NCBI RefSeq assembly: GCF_900108245.1
Contig: NZ_FNUY01000010.1
Span: forward strand, 109,711-173,710
Source of the DNA: Allobosea lathyri
GTDB taxonomy: Bacteria > Pseudomonadota > Alphaproteobacteria > Rhizobiales > Beijerinckiaceae
DNA length: 64,000 bases
Direction of reading: 5' to 3'
The notes under the pieces are model-generated. The model was not told where the DNA came from and did not search any database. It saw only the letters and a program-made list of their open reading frames with translations. The first letter of the stretch is position 1. Each line of letters opens with the position of its first letter. The position numbers were made by a program, and so were the translations under genes. Shown piece after piece: positions 16,292-23,331 of the stretch.

Positions 16292-16753
16292 ATGGAAGTC
16301 ATCCCGGAGATTACCCGGCTCACTCACATCTTTTCGCATGCCGTCGCCCCGGCGTTCTTCCTGGGCGCGGTTGCCGCTTTCGTGGCGCTGATGACGGGCC
16401 GGCTCACGGCAGTGAGCGAGCGCATCACGTCGCTGCGCGCAAAAGCGGTGCGCAAGGATGCCACCAGCAGCGACAGTGCAAGGCTCGACCGCCTGATCAC
16501 CAGGGCACGCATGTTGAGCGATGGCATTCTGCTGTCTCTCGCCAGCGGCATATGCGCGACGCTCCTGCTTGCAGTGCTGTTCGCAAGCCAGTTCTTCAAA
16601 CTTTCGCACGCCTATGGCTCCGCAATCATGTTCATCGGCGCAACCTTGCTGCTGGGAGCCGCCTTGTTTCGGTTCGCGCAGGAAACGATGTCTGCAAGGC
16701 GCGAACTGGAAGAAGAGTGGGTCAGCCCCGATAGCGACGAGGTATCCAGCTGA
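16292..16753 (+). CDS. DUF2721 membrane protein
   Basis: About 153 residues from ATG 16292, or 156 from GTG 16283. There are three membrane segments: SHAVAPAFFLGAVAAFVALMTGRL, ILLSLASGICATLLLAVLF and YGSAIMFIGATLLLGAALF. A cytosolic basic loop between the first two holds SERITSLRAKAV. This is the DUF2721 pattern, with a C-terminal acidic tail. Function unknown. It stands alone, between the ribosomal terminator and its own weaker terminator. Confidence 0.87.
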   Translation: MEVIPEITRLTHIFSHAVAPAFFLGAVAAFVALMTGRLTAVSERITSLRAKAVRKDATSSDSARLDRLITRARMLSDGILLSLASGICATLLLAVLFASQFFKLSHAYGSAIMFIGATLLLGAALFRFAQETMSARRELEEEWVSPDSDEVSS

Positions 16754-16782
16754 GGCTGTCCGGAGCCGGGGGCGATTTTCTT

Positions 16783-16810
16783 GAGGGCGGCTCGCAAGGG
16801 CCGCTCTTTT
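16783..16810 (+). terminator. Probable terminator after the DUF2721 gene
   Basis: An imperfect stem, GAGGGCGGC pairing with GGCCGCTC, ends in four T, about 30 bases after the DUF2721 stop. The stem has a bulge, so confidence is moderate. Confidence 0.45.
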
Positions 16811-16898
16811 CGCGTGCTATAGGCGAGTCGTTCCGGCCGTCAGCTCAAGCGCAGCTAAGCGAGGGCGGCGCGATGAACGAAGCCGAGGGAGACCAACC

Positions 16899-17654
16899 AT
16901 GACAGCCCGCCCCGTTCTTCTCGTCACCGGCGGCAGCCGTGGCATCGGTGCCGCGACCTGCATCATGGCCGCAAGGCGCGGCTACGATGTCGCGGTCAAC
17001 TACCAGAGCAATGCCGCTGCGGCGGCCGCTGTCGTCGCGTCCTGCAAGGCAGCGGGTGCAAGGGCTGTCGCGCTTCAGGGCGACATGGCCAATGAGACCG
17101 ACATCATCCGGATCTTTGCCGAGGCCAAGGCGGCGCTTGGACCCCTGACCCATGTCGTCAACAATGCGGGCATCACCGGCAAGTCGAGCCCGTTGGCGCA
17201 AGCCGATACGGCCGTTATCCGCTCCTGCATCGACATCAACGTCACCGGCGCGATCCTGGTGGCCCGCGAGGCGGCCCGTGCACTTGCCGCCAATGCCGAG
17301 GCCAAGGGCAGGGCGCTCGTCAACATCTCCTCGGCCGCCGCCACGCTTGGCTCGCCCGGCGAATATGTCTGGTATGCGGCGTCCAAGGGGGCGATCGATA
17401 GCTTGACCGTCGGCCTCGCCAAGGAGCTTGCCCCGGCCGGCATCAGGGTGAACGCAGTCTCGCCCGGCATCACCGAGACCGACATTCACGCGATGTCGAC
17501 GGGCGAGGCCGGCCGGGTCGATCGCATCGCCCCAATGGTCCCGCTCAAGCGGGCGGCGACACCCGACGAGATCGCCGAGGCCGTGCTGTTCCTGCTTTCG
17601 GACGCGTCAGCCTATACGACCGGCGTCGTGCTGCGAGTCGCTGGCGGGCGTTGA
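16899..17654 (+). CDS. SDR-family NAD(P)-dependent oxidoreductase
   Basis: A 251-residue classical short-chain dehydrogenase. It has the TGGSRGIGAATC cofactor loop, NNAG at about residue 89, the Ser of NISSAAATLG, the YAASKGA catalytic Tyr-Lys pair, and the C-terminal PDEIAEAVLFLLSDASAYTTGVVLRVAGG. It resembles glucose dehydrogenase/FabG-like enzymes that reduce ketones or oxidise alcohols with NADPH. No operon partner gives a substrate. It is followed by a GC hairpin at 17673-17702. Confidence 0.9.
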   Translation: MTARPVLLVTGGSRGIGAATCIMAARRGYDVAVNYQSNAAAAAAVVASCKAAGARAVALQGDMANETDIIRIFAEAKAALGPLTHVVNNAGITGKSSPLAQADTAVIRSCIDINVTGAILVAREAARALAANAEAKGRALVNISSAAATLGSPGEYVWYAASKGAIDSLTVGLAKELAPAGIRVNAVSPGITETDIHAMSTGEAGRVDRIAPMVPLKRAATPDEIAEAVLFLLSDASAYTTGVVLRVAGGR

Positions 17655-17672
17655 GGTTATCATCCAATAGAA

Positions 17673-17702
17673 GGGCGCCCGGCTCTTACAGCCCGGGCGC
17701 CC
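17673..17702. terminator. GC-rich hairpin after the SDR gene
   Basis: GGGCGCCCGG and CCGGGCGCCC form a perfect 10 bp stem with a 10-base loop, 18 bases after the SDR stop. There is no T run, so it may terminate only weakly or protect the 3' end. Confidence 0.5.
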
Positions 17703-17732
17703 GTTGATCTCCGCGACGATGCAGCCGGAGGA

Positions 17733-17831
17733 TCAGTTGCAGACTTCGACCTGCGTCATCCGTCCTGCGACGAAAGCCTCCGTGAAATGGCCCGGCATGA
17801 GATCGGCCTTCGGGATCACAGCCGCCGCCAT
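17733..17831 (-). CDS. Possible 32-residue small protein
   Basis: An ATG-started frame reads MAAAVIPKADLMPGHFTEAF and ends with VEVCN. Its amino-acid composition looks protein-like, and it fills an otherwise empty gap between the SDR and a membrane protein gene. There is no recognisable domain and only a poor ribosome site, so it may be chance or the remnant of a longer gene. Low confidence. Confidence 0.22.
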   Translation of the reverse strand: MAAAVIPKADLMPGHFTEAFVAGRMTQVEVCN

Positions 17832-17891
17832 GAGGCTGTAGCGCGCCGCACTTCATGCTAAAGGCGGGCGTCCCGCCCAATCCGGTTTGCC

Positions 17892-18173
17892 ATGCGCATC
17901 GTTCTCGTCCTCATCGCTTTCGGCATGATCGCAGTGCCGGCGCTGCTCATGCTGGCGCGCGACGATCTTCCGCGCGGCCGGCGCATCGCCCGTGCGCTGG
18001 TGATCTTCCTCGCGCCTGCCTTCGCGCTGGGCCTCATTCATGGCGTGCCCGAGCTCAACGGGCGCGCCCTCCAGAACCCCATCGCCTGGACCACGCTGAG
18101 GCTTGTCCTCTCGGGTCTCGCCTTGATCCTGCCCTGGTGCCTTTATGTCTGGCTTGCCGGACCACGGCGCTGA
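17892..18173 (+). CDS. Hypothetical three-helix membrane protein upstream of speB
   Basis: 93 residues starting MRIVLVLIAFGMIAVPALLML (first helix); then a basic loop RDDLPRGRRIARA, a second helix LVIFLAPAFALGLIHG, and a third LRLVLSGLALILPWCLYVWL. It ends 18 bases before speB on the same strand, so the two are probably co-transcribed. I do not recognise the family. A membrane partner for polyamine or arginine metabolism would be speculation. Confidence 0.7.
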   Translation: MRIVLVLIAFGMIAVPALLMLARDDLPRGRRIARALVIFLAPAFALGLIHGVPELNGRALQNPIAWTTLRLVLSGLALILPWCLYVWLAGPRR

Positions 18174-18191
18174 TACCTGCGGACTGCTGAG

Positions 18192-19148
18192 ATGACCGAA
18201 CCTGCCGAAACCCCGCCGATCGACCATGCCTTCCTGGGCGACAGGCGCGGTCCCGCCCATGACCCGACCTATGCCGGCGCGCTCTCCTTCATGCGCCGTC
18301 GCTACAGCAAGGACGTCGCGGGCTGCGATCTCGTGGTCTGGGGCGTGCCCTTCGATCTCGCGGTCTCGAATCGTCCGGGCACCCGCTTCGGCCCGCAGGC
18401 CTTGCGCCGCGCCAGCGCGATCTTCGACGGCGACGCGCAATACCCCTCGCGCATCGACCCCTTCGAGACGCTCAGCGCCGTCGACTATGGCGATTGCGTC
18501 CTGCCGCGCAGCGACCTGCAGGGCTGTGCGCGCGCGATCGAGAAGGAGGCGGCCGGCATCATCGCCTCGGGCGCCCATCTCGTGACGCTGGGCGGGGACC
18601 ATTTCATCACCTTGCCGCTGCTGCGCGCCCATGTCGCCCGTCACGGCAAGCTGGCGCTGGTCCAGTTCGATGCCCATCAGGACACCTGGGACGACGGCGT
18701 CGGCGCGATCAGCCACGGCACCTTCGTGCTGGAGGCGGTGCGCGAGGGCTTGATCGATGTCGAGCGCTCGATCCAGATCGGCATCCGCACCGTCGCCCCG
18801 CGCGATTGCGGCATCGAAGTCATCGACGCCTATGCGGCGCATGCGCTTGGCGTCGAGAATACCGTCGCCCGCATCAAGCTGCGAGTTGGGGCAGGGCCGG
18901 CCTATCTCACCTTCGATATCGATGCGCTCGATCCCGCCTTCGCACCCGGCACGGGCACGCCGGTCGCTGGCGGCTTCACCTCGGATGAGGCGCTGCGCAT
19001 GGTCTGGGGCATCCGCGATCTCGACTTCCGCGGCATGGACGTCGTCGAGGTCTCGCCGCCCTACGACCACGCCGATGCGACCGCGATCGCAGGCTCCGCC
19101 GTGGCGCAGCACTACATTCAGGCGCTGGCGCTGAAGAAAGCGGGTTGA
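18192..19148 (+). CDS. speB: Agmatinase (ureohydrolase family)
   Basis: A 318-residue ureohydrolase, dependent on two Mn ions. All metal motifs are present: TLGGDHFIT, VQFDAHQDTWDD and LTFDIDALDPAFAPGTGTPVAGG. It should cleave agmatine to putrescine and urea. The close relatives guanidinobutyrase and proclavaminate amidinohydrolase cannot be ruled out. It follows a small membrane protein gene by 18 bases. A GAATCGGTT/AACCGATTC inverted repeat sits right at its stop (19147-19181). The next gene downstream is argC, so arginine use and synthesis are adjacent. Confidence 0.9.
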   Translation: MTEPAETPPIDHAFLGDRRGPAHDPTYAGALSFMRRRYSKDVAGCDLVVWGVPFDLAVSNRPGTRFGPQALRRASAIFDGDAQYPSRIDPFETLSAVDYGDCVLPRSDLQGCARAIEKEAAGIIASGAHLVTLGGDHFITLPLLRAHVARHGKLALVQFDAHQDTWDDGVGAISHGTFVLEAVREGLIDVERSIQIGIRTVAPRDCGIEVIDAYAAHALGVENTVARIKLRVGAGPAYLTFDIDALDPAFAPGTGTPVAGGFTSDEALRMVWGIRDLDFRGMDVVEVSPPYDHADATAIAGSAVAQHYIQALALKKAG

Positions 19149-19278
19149 ATCGGTTTGCGAGACAAATCCTGCAACCGATTCAAATGACTCGATGATACCG
19201 CGCCGTCATGCTCGCCCCTGTGGCGAGCATCGACGTGTTGAACACGGCAAGACGTAGATGGCCGGGTTTAGCTGGGGT

Positions 19279-19371
19279 GTCATCCCGGCCGTAGCGAAGC
19301 GGAGAGCCGGGATCCATTCCGGAACGGTGCAGGAATGGATCCCGGGTCTCCCTGCGGTCGCCCGGGATGAC
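19279..19371. repeat. Family B palindromic repeat (gtcatcccgg type)
   Basis: It begins gtcatcccggcc and ends cgcccgggatgac, with inner ggatccattcc / ggaatggatcc arms. The same family lies inside the mobile elements at 4237, 24935 and 30681 and alone at 30957 and 34550. It sits between speB and the argC leader; another small hairpin (ATGCTCGCC/GGCGAGCAT, 19208-19230) precedes it. Confidence 0.8.
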
Positions 19372-19437
19372 CCGCGCTTAAAAAATCGACCGCGCGTCGA
19401 CCTGACTTCACAGTCTTGCCTCCGTCGCGCGCGGCGA

Positions 19438-19466
19438 TTGACAGCAAGACCCGGCTCCATCATATC
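19438..19466 (+). promoter_or_regulatory. Predicted promoter of the argC leader
   Basis: A perfect TTGACA at 19438-19443, a 17-base spacer and CATATC at 19461-19466. A start six or seven bases later falls at 19472-19473, the first base of the leader ATG, so the leader frame would be leaderless. The -10 match is moderate; a 19-base spacer gives TATCCA instead. Confidence 0.55.
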
Positions 19467-19472
19467 CAACCC

Positions 19473-19532
19473 ATGATCACGAACCCGATCCGACGTCGCC
19501 CGATCTTGGCCGCCCCTGCGCGACCGCGATGA
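19473..19532 (+). CDS. Arginine-rich leader peptide of argC (19 residues)
   Basis: ATG to TGA encodes MITNPIRRRPILAAPARPR. Five of 19 residues are Arg, three consecutive (CGA CGT CGC at residues 7-9) and two more at 17 and 19. There is no ribosome binding site, and the predicted transcription start is the A of the ATG, as in the leaderless trpL of Sinorhizobium meliloti. It is followed by an antiterminator-like segment, a terminator and then argC, whose product acts in arginine synthesis. Stalling at Arg codons when charged tRNA-Arg is scarce is the expected sensor. The peptide is inferred from sequence alone. Confidence 0.6.
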   Translation: MITNPIRRRPILAAPARPR

Positions 19533-19584
19533 CGCTCGGCTGATGTCCGACCGCCCGCGACCGCGCCCCGAGCGCGGTTTTTTT
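19533..19584 (+). promoter_or_regulatory. Transcription attenuator before argC
   Basis: Directly after the leader stop codon comes CGCTCGG (19533-19539). It is perfectly complementary to CCGAGCG at 19568-19574, which lies in the loop and 3' arm of the terminator hairpin at 19561-19584. The ACCGCG just before the stop can likewise pair with CGCGGT at the terminator base. A ribosome that finishes the leader would cover CGCTCGG and let the terminator form. One stalled at the Arg codons would leave it free to pair and block termination. Confidence 0.6.
19561..19584 (+). terminator. Intrinsic terminator inside the argC leader
   Basis: Stem CCGCGC and GCGCGG with a CCCGA loop, followed by seven T. 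It lies about 50 bases before the argC ATG and over 400 bases after the speB stop, so it ends a short leader transcript of about 112 bases and not speB itself. Confidence 0.85.
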
Positions 19585-19634
19585 ATGCCTGAAGCCGACC
19601 AATCATCTCGCCTGAACCTGCATCGGGGACCCTG

Positions 19635-20570
19635 ATGAGCCAGAATTTGAAATCCATCTTCATCGACGGCGAGGCCGGAACCACCGGGCTCGGCATCCGC
19701 GACCGGCTGGCGGCCGTGCCCGAGGTTGAGGTCCGCAGCATCGCATCCGACAGGCGCAAGGACCCCGCTGCCCGCAAGGACATGATGGCGGGCGTCGACC
19801 TCGTCGTGCTCTGCCTGCCCGATGATGCCGCCAAAGAATCGGTGGCGCTCGCCGACGAGCTTGGCTCGGATGCTCCCAAGATCGTCGATGCCGCAACTGC
19901 GCATCGCATCGCGCCCGGCTGGGTCTATGGTTTCGCCGAGCTCGAGCCCGGCCAGGCCGACAAGATCGCCAATGCCAACCGCGTTTCCAATCCGGGTTGC
20001 TATCCGACGGGCGCGATCGCGCTGCTGCGCCCGCTGGTCGATGCCGGGCTGCTGGCGCAGGACCATCCTGTCGCCGTCAACGCGGTCTCCGGCTATTCCG
20101 GCGGCGGCAAGTCGATGATCGAGGCCTATGAGGCGGGCACGGCGCCGGCCTTCGAGCTTTATGGCCTCGGCTTCCAGCACAAGCACCTGCCGGAACTGCA
20201 GACCTATGCCCGGCTGACACGCCGCCCGATCTTCATTCCCTCGGTCGGCAATTTCCGCCAGGGCATGCTGGTCAGCGTGCCCCTGCATCTCGACCTGCTG
20301 CCGGGCAAGCCCCGGGTTGCCGACCTGCAAGCGGCGCTGGTGGAGCGTTATGCCGGCTCGACCTATGTCAGCGTGGTGCCGGCAGCGGAGGCCGGCGGCA
20401 AGCTGGAGCCCGAAGCGCTCAACGACACCAACAAGCTCGAATTGCGGGTTTTCGGCAGCGATGCGGTCGGACAGGCGGTGCTGATTGCAAGGCTCGACAA
20501 TCTCGGCAAGGGCGCGTCGGGGGCGGCTGTGCAGAACATCCGGCTGATGCTGGGATTGGCTGAGGGCTGA
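19635..20570 (+). CDS. argC: N-acetyl-gamma-glutamyl-phosphate reductase, short (type 2) form
   Basis: 311 residues, the length of type 2 ArgC. It reduces N-acetylglutamyl phosphate to the semialdehyde with NADPH in arginine synthesis. Visible: IFIDGEAGTTGLGIRDRL, a TGLGI cofactor loop; RVSNPGCYPTGAIALL with the catalytic Cys; then VNAVSGYSGGGKSMIEAYE and FQHKHLPELQTY with the catalytic His. It is preceded by the attenuator-like leader at 19438-19584. ATG 19635 is well placed after the leader terminator. Confidence 0.95.
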   Translation: MSQNLKSIFIDGEAGTTGLGIRDRLAAVPEVEVRSIASDRRKDPAARKDMMAGVDLVVLCLPDDAAKESVALADELGSDAPKIVDAATAHRIAPGWVYGFAELEPGQADKIANANRVSNPGCYPTGAIALLRPLVDAGLLAQDHPVAVNAVSGYSGGGKSMIEAYEAGTAPAFELYGLGFQHKHLPELQTYARLTRRPIFIPSVGNFRQGMLVSVPLHLDLLPGKPRVADLQAALVERYAGSTYVSVVPAAEAGGKLEPEALNDTNKLELRVFGSDAVGQAVLIARLDNLGKGASGAAVQNIRLMLGLAEG

Positions 20571-20699
20571 CATCGTCCCCAATGCGGTGGCAAGGCGCGC
20601 AGCCCCGTCCCCCAAAAAAGCCCAGCGCCCTCATCCGAATGGAGGAGGGCAAAAAACAGTCATTCGGGTAAGGATGCAGCGAGACCGGAGAGCTGCGCC

Positions 20700-21803
20700 T
20701 TGCCGATCGCAAATGACACCGAAAACACGCTGATCGACCGCATCTATGAGGCTGCGGTCGTTTTCGAAGGCTGGCCGGAGACGCTGCGGCAAACCGCGCA
20801 GGCGGTCGACTGCAAGGACGGCGTGCTGGCGACCGCGCTGGGCGATCAGGTGCGTTTCGTCACCTCGACCGAATATTATGAGCAAGCCCTGCACGAAATG
20901 CTGGAGCGCTATCCGCTCTCGGTCAACGAGCGCACCGTCCGGCTCCTTGCCGCCAGATATGAGGGCTTCCTGGTCGATCAGGATGTCTTCTCGGCCGAGG
21001 AGATCGCGCAGGAGCCCGTCTATCAGGAGATTCTGATTCCGCAGGGCTATGGCGCCGGCGTCGCGACGGCCATTCCGGTTCCGTCCGGCGACACCGTCAT
21101 CGTCCATTGCGAGCGCGCAATCGCGAAGGGGCCGGTTACGTCATCCTCCGTCGCCCTGCTGGATCGCTTGCGGCCGCATTTCGCCCGCGCCGGCCTGCTT
21201 TCGAGCCGGCTGGCGCTGGAAAAGGCCCGCGCCGCTGCGGAAGCCCTCGAGATGATGGGATTGCCCGGCGCTGTTCTTGGGCCTCGCGGGCGCATCCTGA
21301 GCGCCAACTCCCTGCTGACCGATATGATGCCCGGGGTCTTTCGCGACAGGCCGGCGCGTCTCGCCATCGTCAACGAGGCCGCCGATCACCTGCTCGAACT
21401 GGCCGTGGCCGACGCATCGCTGAACCAGCACGCAGCCGCGGTCCGTTCGATCCCCATCCCGGCAGGCGAGAACCAGCCGCCGATCGTCGTCCATCTGACG
21501 CCGGTCAAGGGCCGTGCCCGCGATGTCTTCGCCAGCGCGGTCGCGATACTCATAGCGACGCCGGTCGTGCCCCGGCAGGTCGAGGGCGTCGGAGTGATCC
21601 AGGGGCTGTTCGATCTGACCCCGGCCGAGGCGAGGCTGGCGGCTCTGATCGCTACCGGATACACGCCGCGCGAAGCCTCGATACGCCTCGGCGTCCGGGA
21701 GGGCACCGCACGGACCACGCTGAAACGCGTTCTGGAGAAGACCGGGACGCGGCGTCAATCGCAGCTTGTCGGCTTGCTGCAAAGCACGGCGAAGCCCGGC
21801 TGA
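20700..21803 (+). CDS. LuxR-family transcriptional regulator with unknown N-terminal domain
   Basis: About 367 residues. The only credible start is TTG at 20700. The C-terminal 65 residues are a LuxR helix-turn-helix: GLFDLTPAEARLAALIATGYTPREASIRLGVREGTARTTLKRVLEKTGTRRQSQLVGLL. The first 290 residues contain no receiver or autoinducer domain that I recognise. A central segment (LGPRGRILSANSLLTDMMPG, then PIPAGENQPPIVVHLTPVKG) looks like a PAS-type sensor, seen in a group of alphaproteobacterial LuxR proteins. Target and ligand unknown. Terminator-like hairpins follow. Confidence 0.83.
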   Translation: MPIANDTENTLIDRIYEAAVVFEGWPETLRQTAQAVDCKDGVLATALGDQVRFVTSTEYYEQALHEMLERYPLSVNERTVRLLAARYEGFLVDQDVFSAEEIAQEPVYQEILIPQGYGAGVATAIPVPSGDTVIVHCERAIAKGPVTSSSVALLDRLRPHFARAGLLSSRLALEKARAAAEALEMMGLPGAVLGPRGRILSANSLLTDMMPGVFRDRPARLAIVNEAADHLLELAVADASLNQHAAAVRSIPIPAGENQPPIVVHLTPVKGRARDVFASAVAILIATPVVPRQVEGVGVIQGLFDLTPAEARLAALIATGYTPREASIRLGVREGTARTTLKRVLEKTGTRRQSQLVGLLQSTAKPG

Positions 21804-21970
21804 GCGGGAATGGCCGATCCCCCCAAATGGGGGGTGATCCTACGGAAGTTCTATGAAATATCCTTAACAGAGCTTCGCTCGATCTGGCTGTCGGATGGTG
21901 GTTTCACTCCGGCCATCGACGCTGGTGCCGCTCTTCAGCCAGGGGAGAGCGGCCTCCTGGTCAGATCTTA

Positions 21971-22014
21971 CGCCGCCATGGCCGGGTCAAGCGGCCGTGG
22001 CGGCGTTTCTTTTT
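21971..22014 (+). terminator. Intrinsic terminator after the LuxR gene
   Basis: CGCCGCCATGGCC and GGCCGTGGCGGCG form a 13 bp stem with one G-U type mismatch and a nine-base loop, followed by TTTCTTTTT. It is 168 bases after the LuxR stop and can also serve as the end of the region before the convergent FAH-family gene. Confidence 0.8.
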
Positions 22015-22069
22015 ATCAGGCCGATCTTTGATCAGGCCGTTCTTGGATCAGGCCGTTCTTGGATCAGGC
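22015..22069. repeat. 16-base tandem repeat at the 3' end of the FAH gene
   Basis: Unit atcaggccgttcttgg: one diverged copy (22015-22030), two perfect copies (22031-22062) and a partial copy (22063-22069). The partial copy contains the stop codon of the minus-strand FAH-family gene, so the array probably arose by duplication of the gene's end. Confidence 0.8.
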
Positions 22070-22912
22070 GCTGAACGGCACGAAGTTCTGCTTCTGCGTG
22101 CCCAGACCCTCGATGCCCAGGGTGATGACCTCGCCACCCCTGAGGAAGCGCGGCGGCTTGAAGCCGAGGCCGACGCCGGGCGGTGTACCGGTGGTGATCA
22201 CGTCACCCGGATCGAGCCGCATGAACTGGCTGATATAGTGCACCAGATAGGCCGCGCCGAAGATCATCGTCTTGGTCGAGCCGTTCTGGACACGTTCGCC
22301 ATCGACTTCGAGCCACATGGCGAGGTTCTGCACATCGGCGATCTCGTCGGCCGTGACCAGCCAGGGGCCGAGCGGGCCGAAGGTCGGGCAACCCTTGCCC
22401 TTGGCCCATTGGCCGCCGCGCTCGGTCTGGAACTCGCGCTCCGAGACGTCGTTGCAGACGCAGAAGCCGGCAATCGCCGCCATCGCATCCTTCTCGGCGA
22501 TGTAGGAACCGCCATCGCCGATGACGATGGCGAGTTCGACTTCCCAGTCCGTCTTGACCGAATTCTTCGGGATCATGACGTCGTCATTGGGGCCGACGAT
22601 GCAGTTCGGGGCCTTGTTGAAGAGAATGGGCTCCTTGGGGATGGCAGCGCCGGTCTCGGCCGCGTGATCGGCGAAGTTGAGGCCGACCGCGATGAAGTTC
22701 CTGACATCGCCGACGCAGGCGCCGATGCGTGGCGAGCCCTGGACGGCCGGCAGCGATTCGGGCGCCAGTGCCTTGATCTTGGCCAGTGATGCTGATGTCA
22801 GCGTCTTGCCGGCAAGATCCGGAATCGTTCCCGAGAGGTCGCGCAGCACGCCTTTCGAGTCCAGCAGGGCGGGTTTTTCCTGGCCGAGCGCGCCATAGCG
22901 TAGCAGTTTCAC
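22064..22912 (-). CDS. Fumarylacetoacetate hydrolase family protein
   Basis: About 282 residues from GTG 22912, preceded by GGGGGAAAC. The start KLLRYGALGQEKPALLD is the usual N-terminal domain of this group. The FAH core follows: VGLNFADHAAETG, then DWEVELAIVIGDGG with metal-binding Glu residues, GFCVCNDVSEREFQ, GPWLVTADEI and TTGTPPGVGLGFKPPRFL. The family hydrolyses or decarboxylates beta-diketo acids such as fumarylpyruvate. The exact substrate is open, with ureidoglycolate lyase and acylpyruvase both possible. It is divergent from the FadL-type porin gene. Confidence 0.9.
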   Translation of the reverse strand: MKLLRYGALGQEKPALLDSKGVLRDLSGTIPDLAGKTLTSASLAKIKALAPESLPAVQGSPRIGACVGDVRNFIAVGLNFADHAAETGAAIPKEPILFNKAPNCIVGPNDDVMIPKNSVKTDWEVELAIVIGDGGSYIAEKDAMAAIAGFCVCNDVSEREFQTERGGQWAKGKGCPTFGPLGPWLVTADEIADVQNLAMWLEVDGERVQNGSTKTMIFGAAYLVHYISQFMRLDPGDVITTGTPPGVGLGFKPPRFLRGGEVITLGIEGLGTQKQNFVPFSA

Positions 22913-23331
22913 GTTGTTTCCCCCGTTTAAAACGATCTGATTGGGCGCGCGATCCTGACCGGATGGAGCGACCAAAAACAAGTCCGTTCCGGCGCATGGC
23001 GAAGCTGCGTCTCCGGGTCGACCGATTTGTTGCCCGAATGCAACGACCACTGCGAAAGCGACCGACCCGAGGATAGAGGGCCAAGGGGAGGTGTTTTGGG
23101 AGGCAGGCGCAAAAACGCAGGATAGTTCGCATATAAACCATCCTTTCCGCCGAGGTGGCGAAGCCGGACTGCGAAAAACCGCTCATTTTGGTCGATTTTG
23201 TCCCGTCCCGCTTGATCCCGGAGGCAGACAAGGCCGAATTGTGGCAAGAAATGCGTTATTGCGGCGTTAAACGGGCCGCGCCATGCTCGGAATCAGGCGA
23301 GGCGGTCAGGCCTCGAAAAAAACGATATGGG
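22913..23331. other. 419-base divergent gap between the FAH and FadL genes
   Basis: No convincing gene. The right half is AT-richer (attttggtcgattttgtccc, aattgtggcaag) and probably holds the fadL promoter. A CGAGGC/GCCTCG inverted repeat followed by seven A lies at about 23298-23325, just before the fadL start. Nothing else is recognised. Confidence 0.5.

Noticed and set aside
20600..20665. A GCCCTC/GAGGGC hairpin after argC as its terminator
   Set aside because: On the plus strand it is followed by A, not T; it would work only on the minus strand, where no gene ends.
21810..22031. A 73-codon frame after the LuxR gene
   Set aside because: It runs through a strong terminator and the tandem repeat, and has no credible ribosome site.
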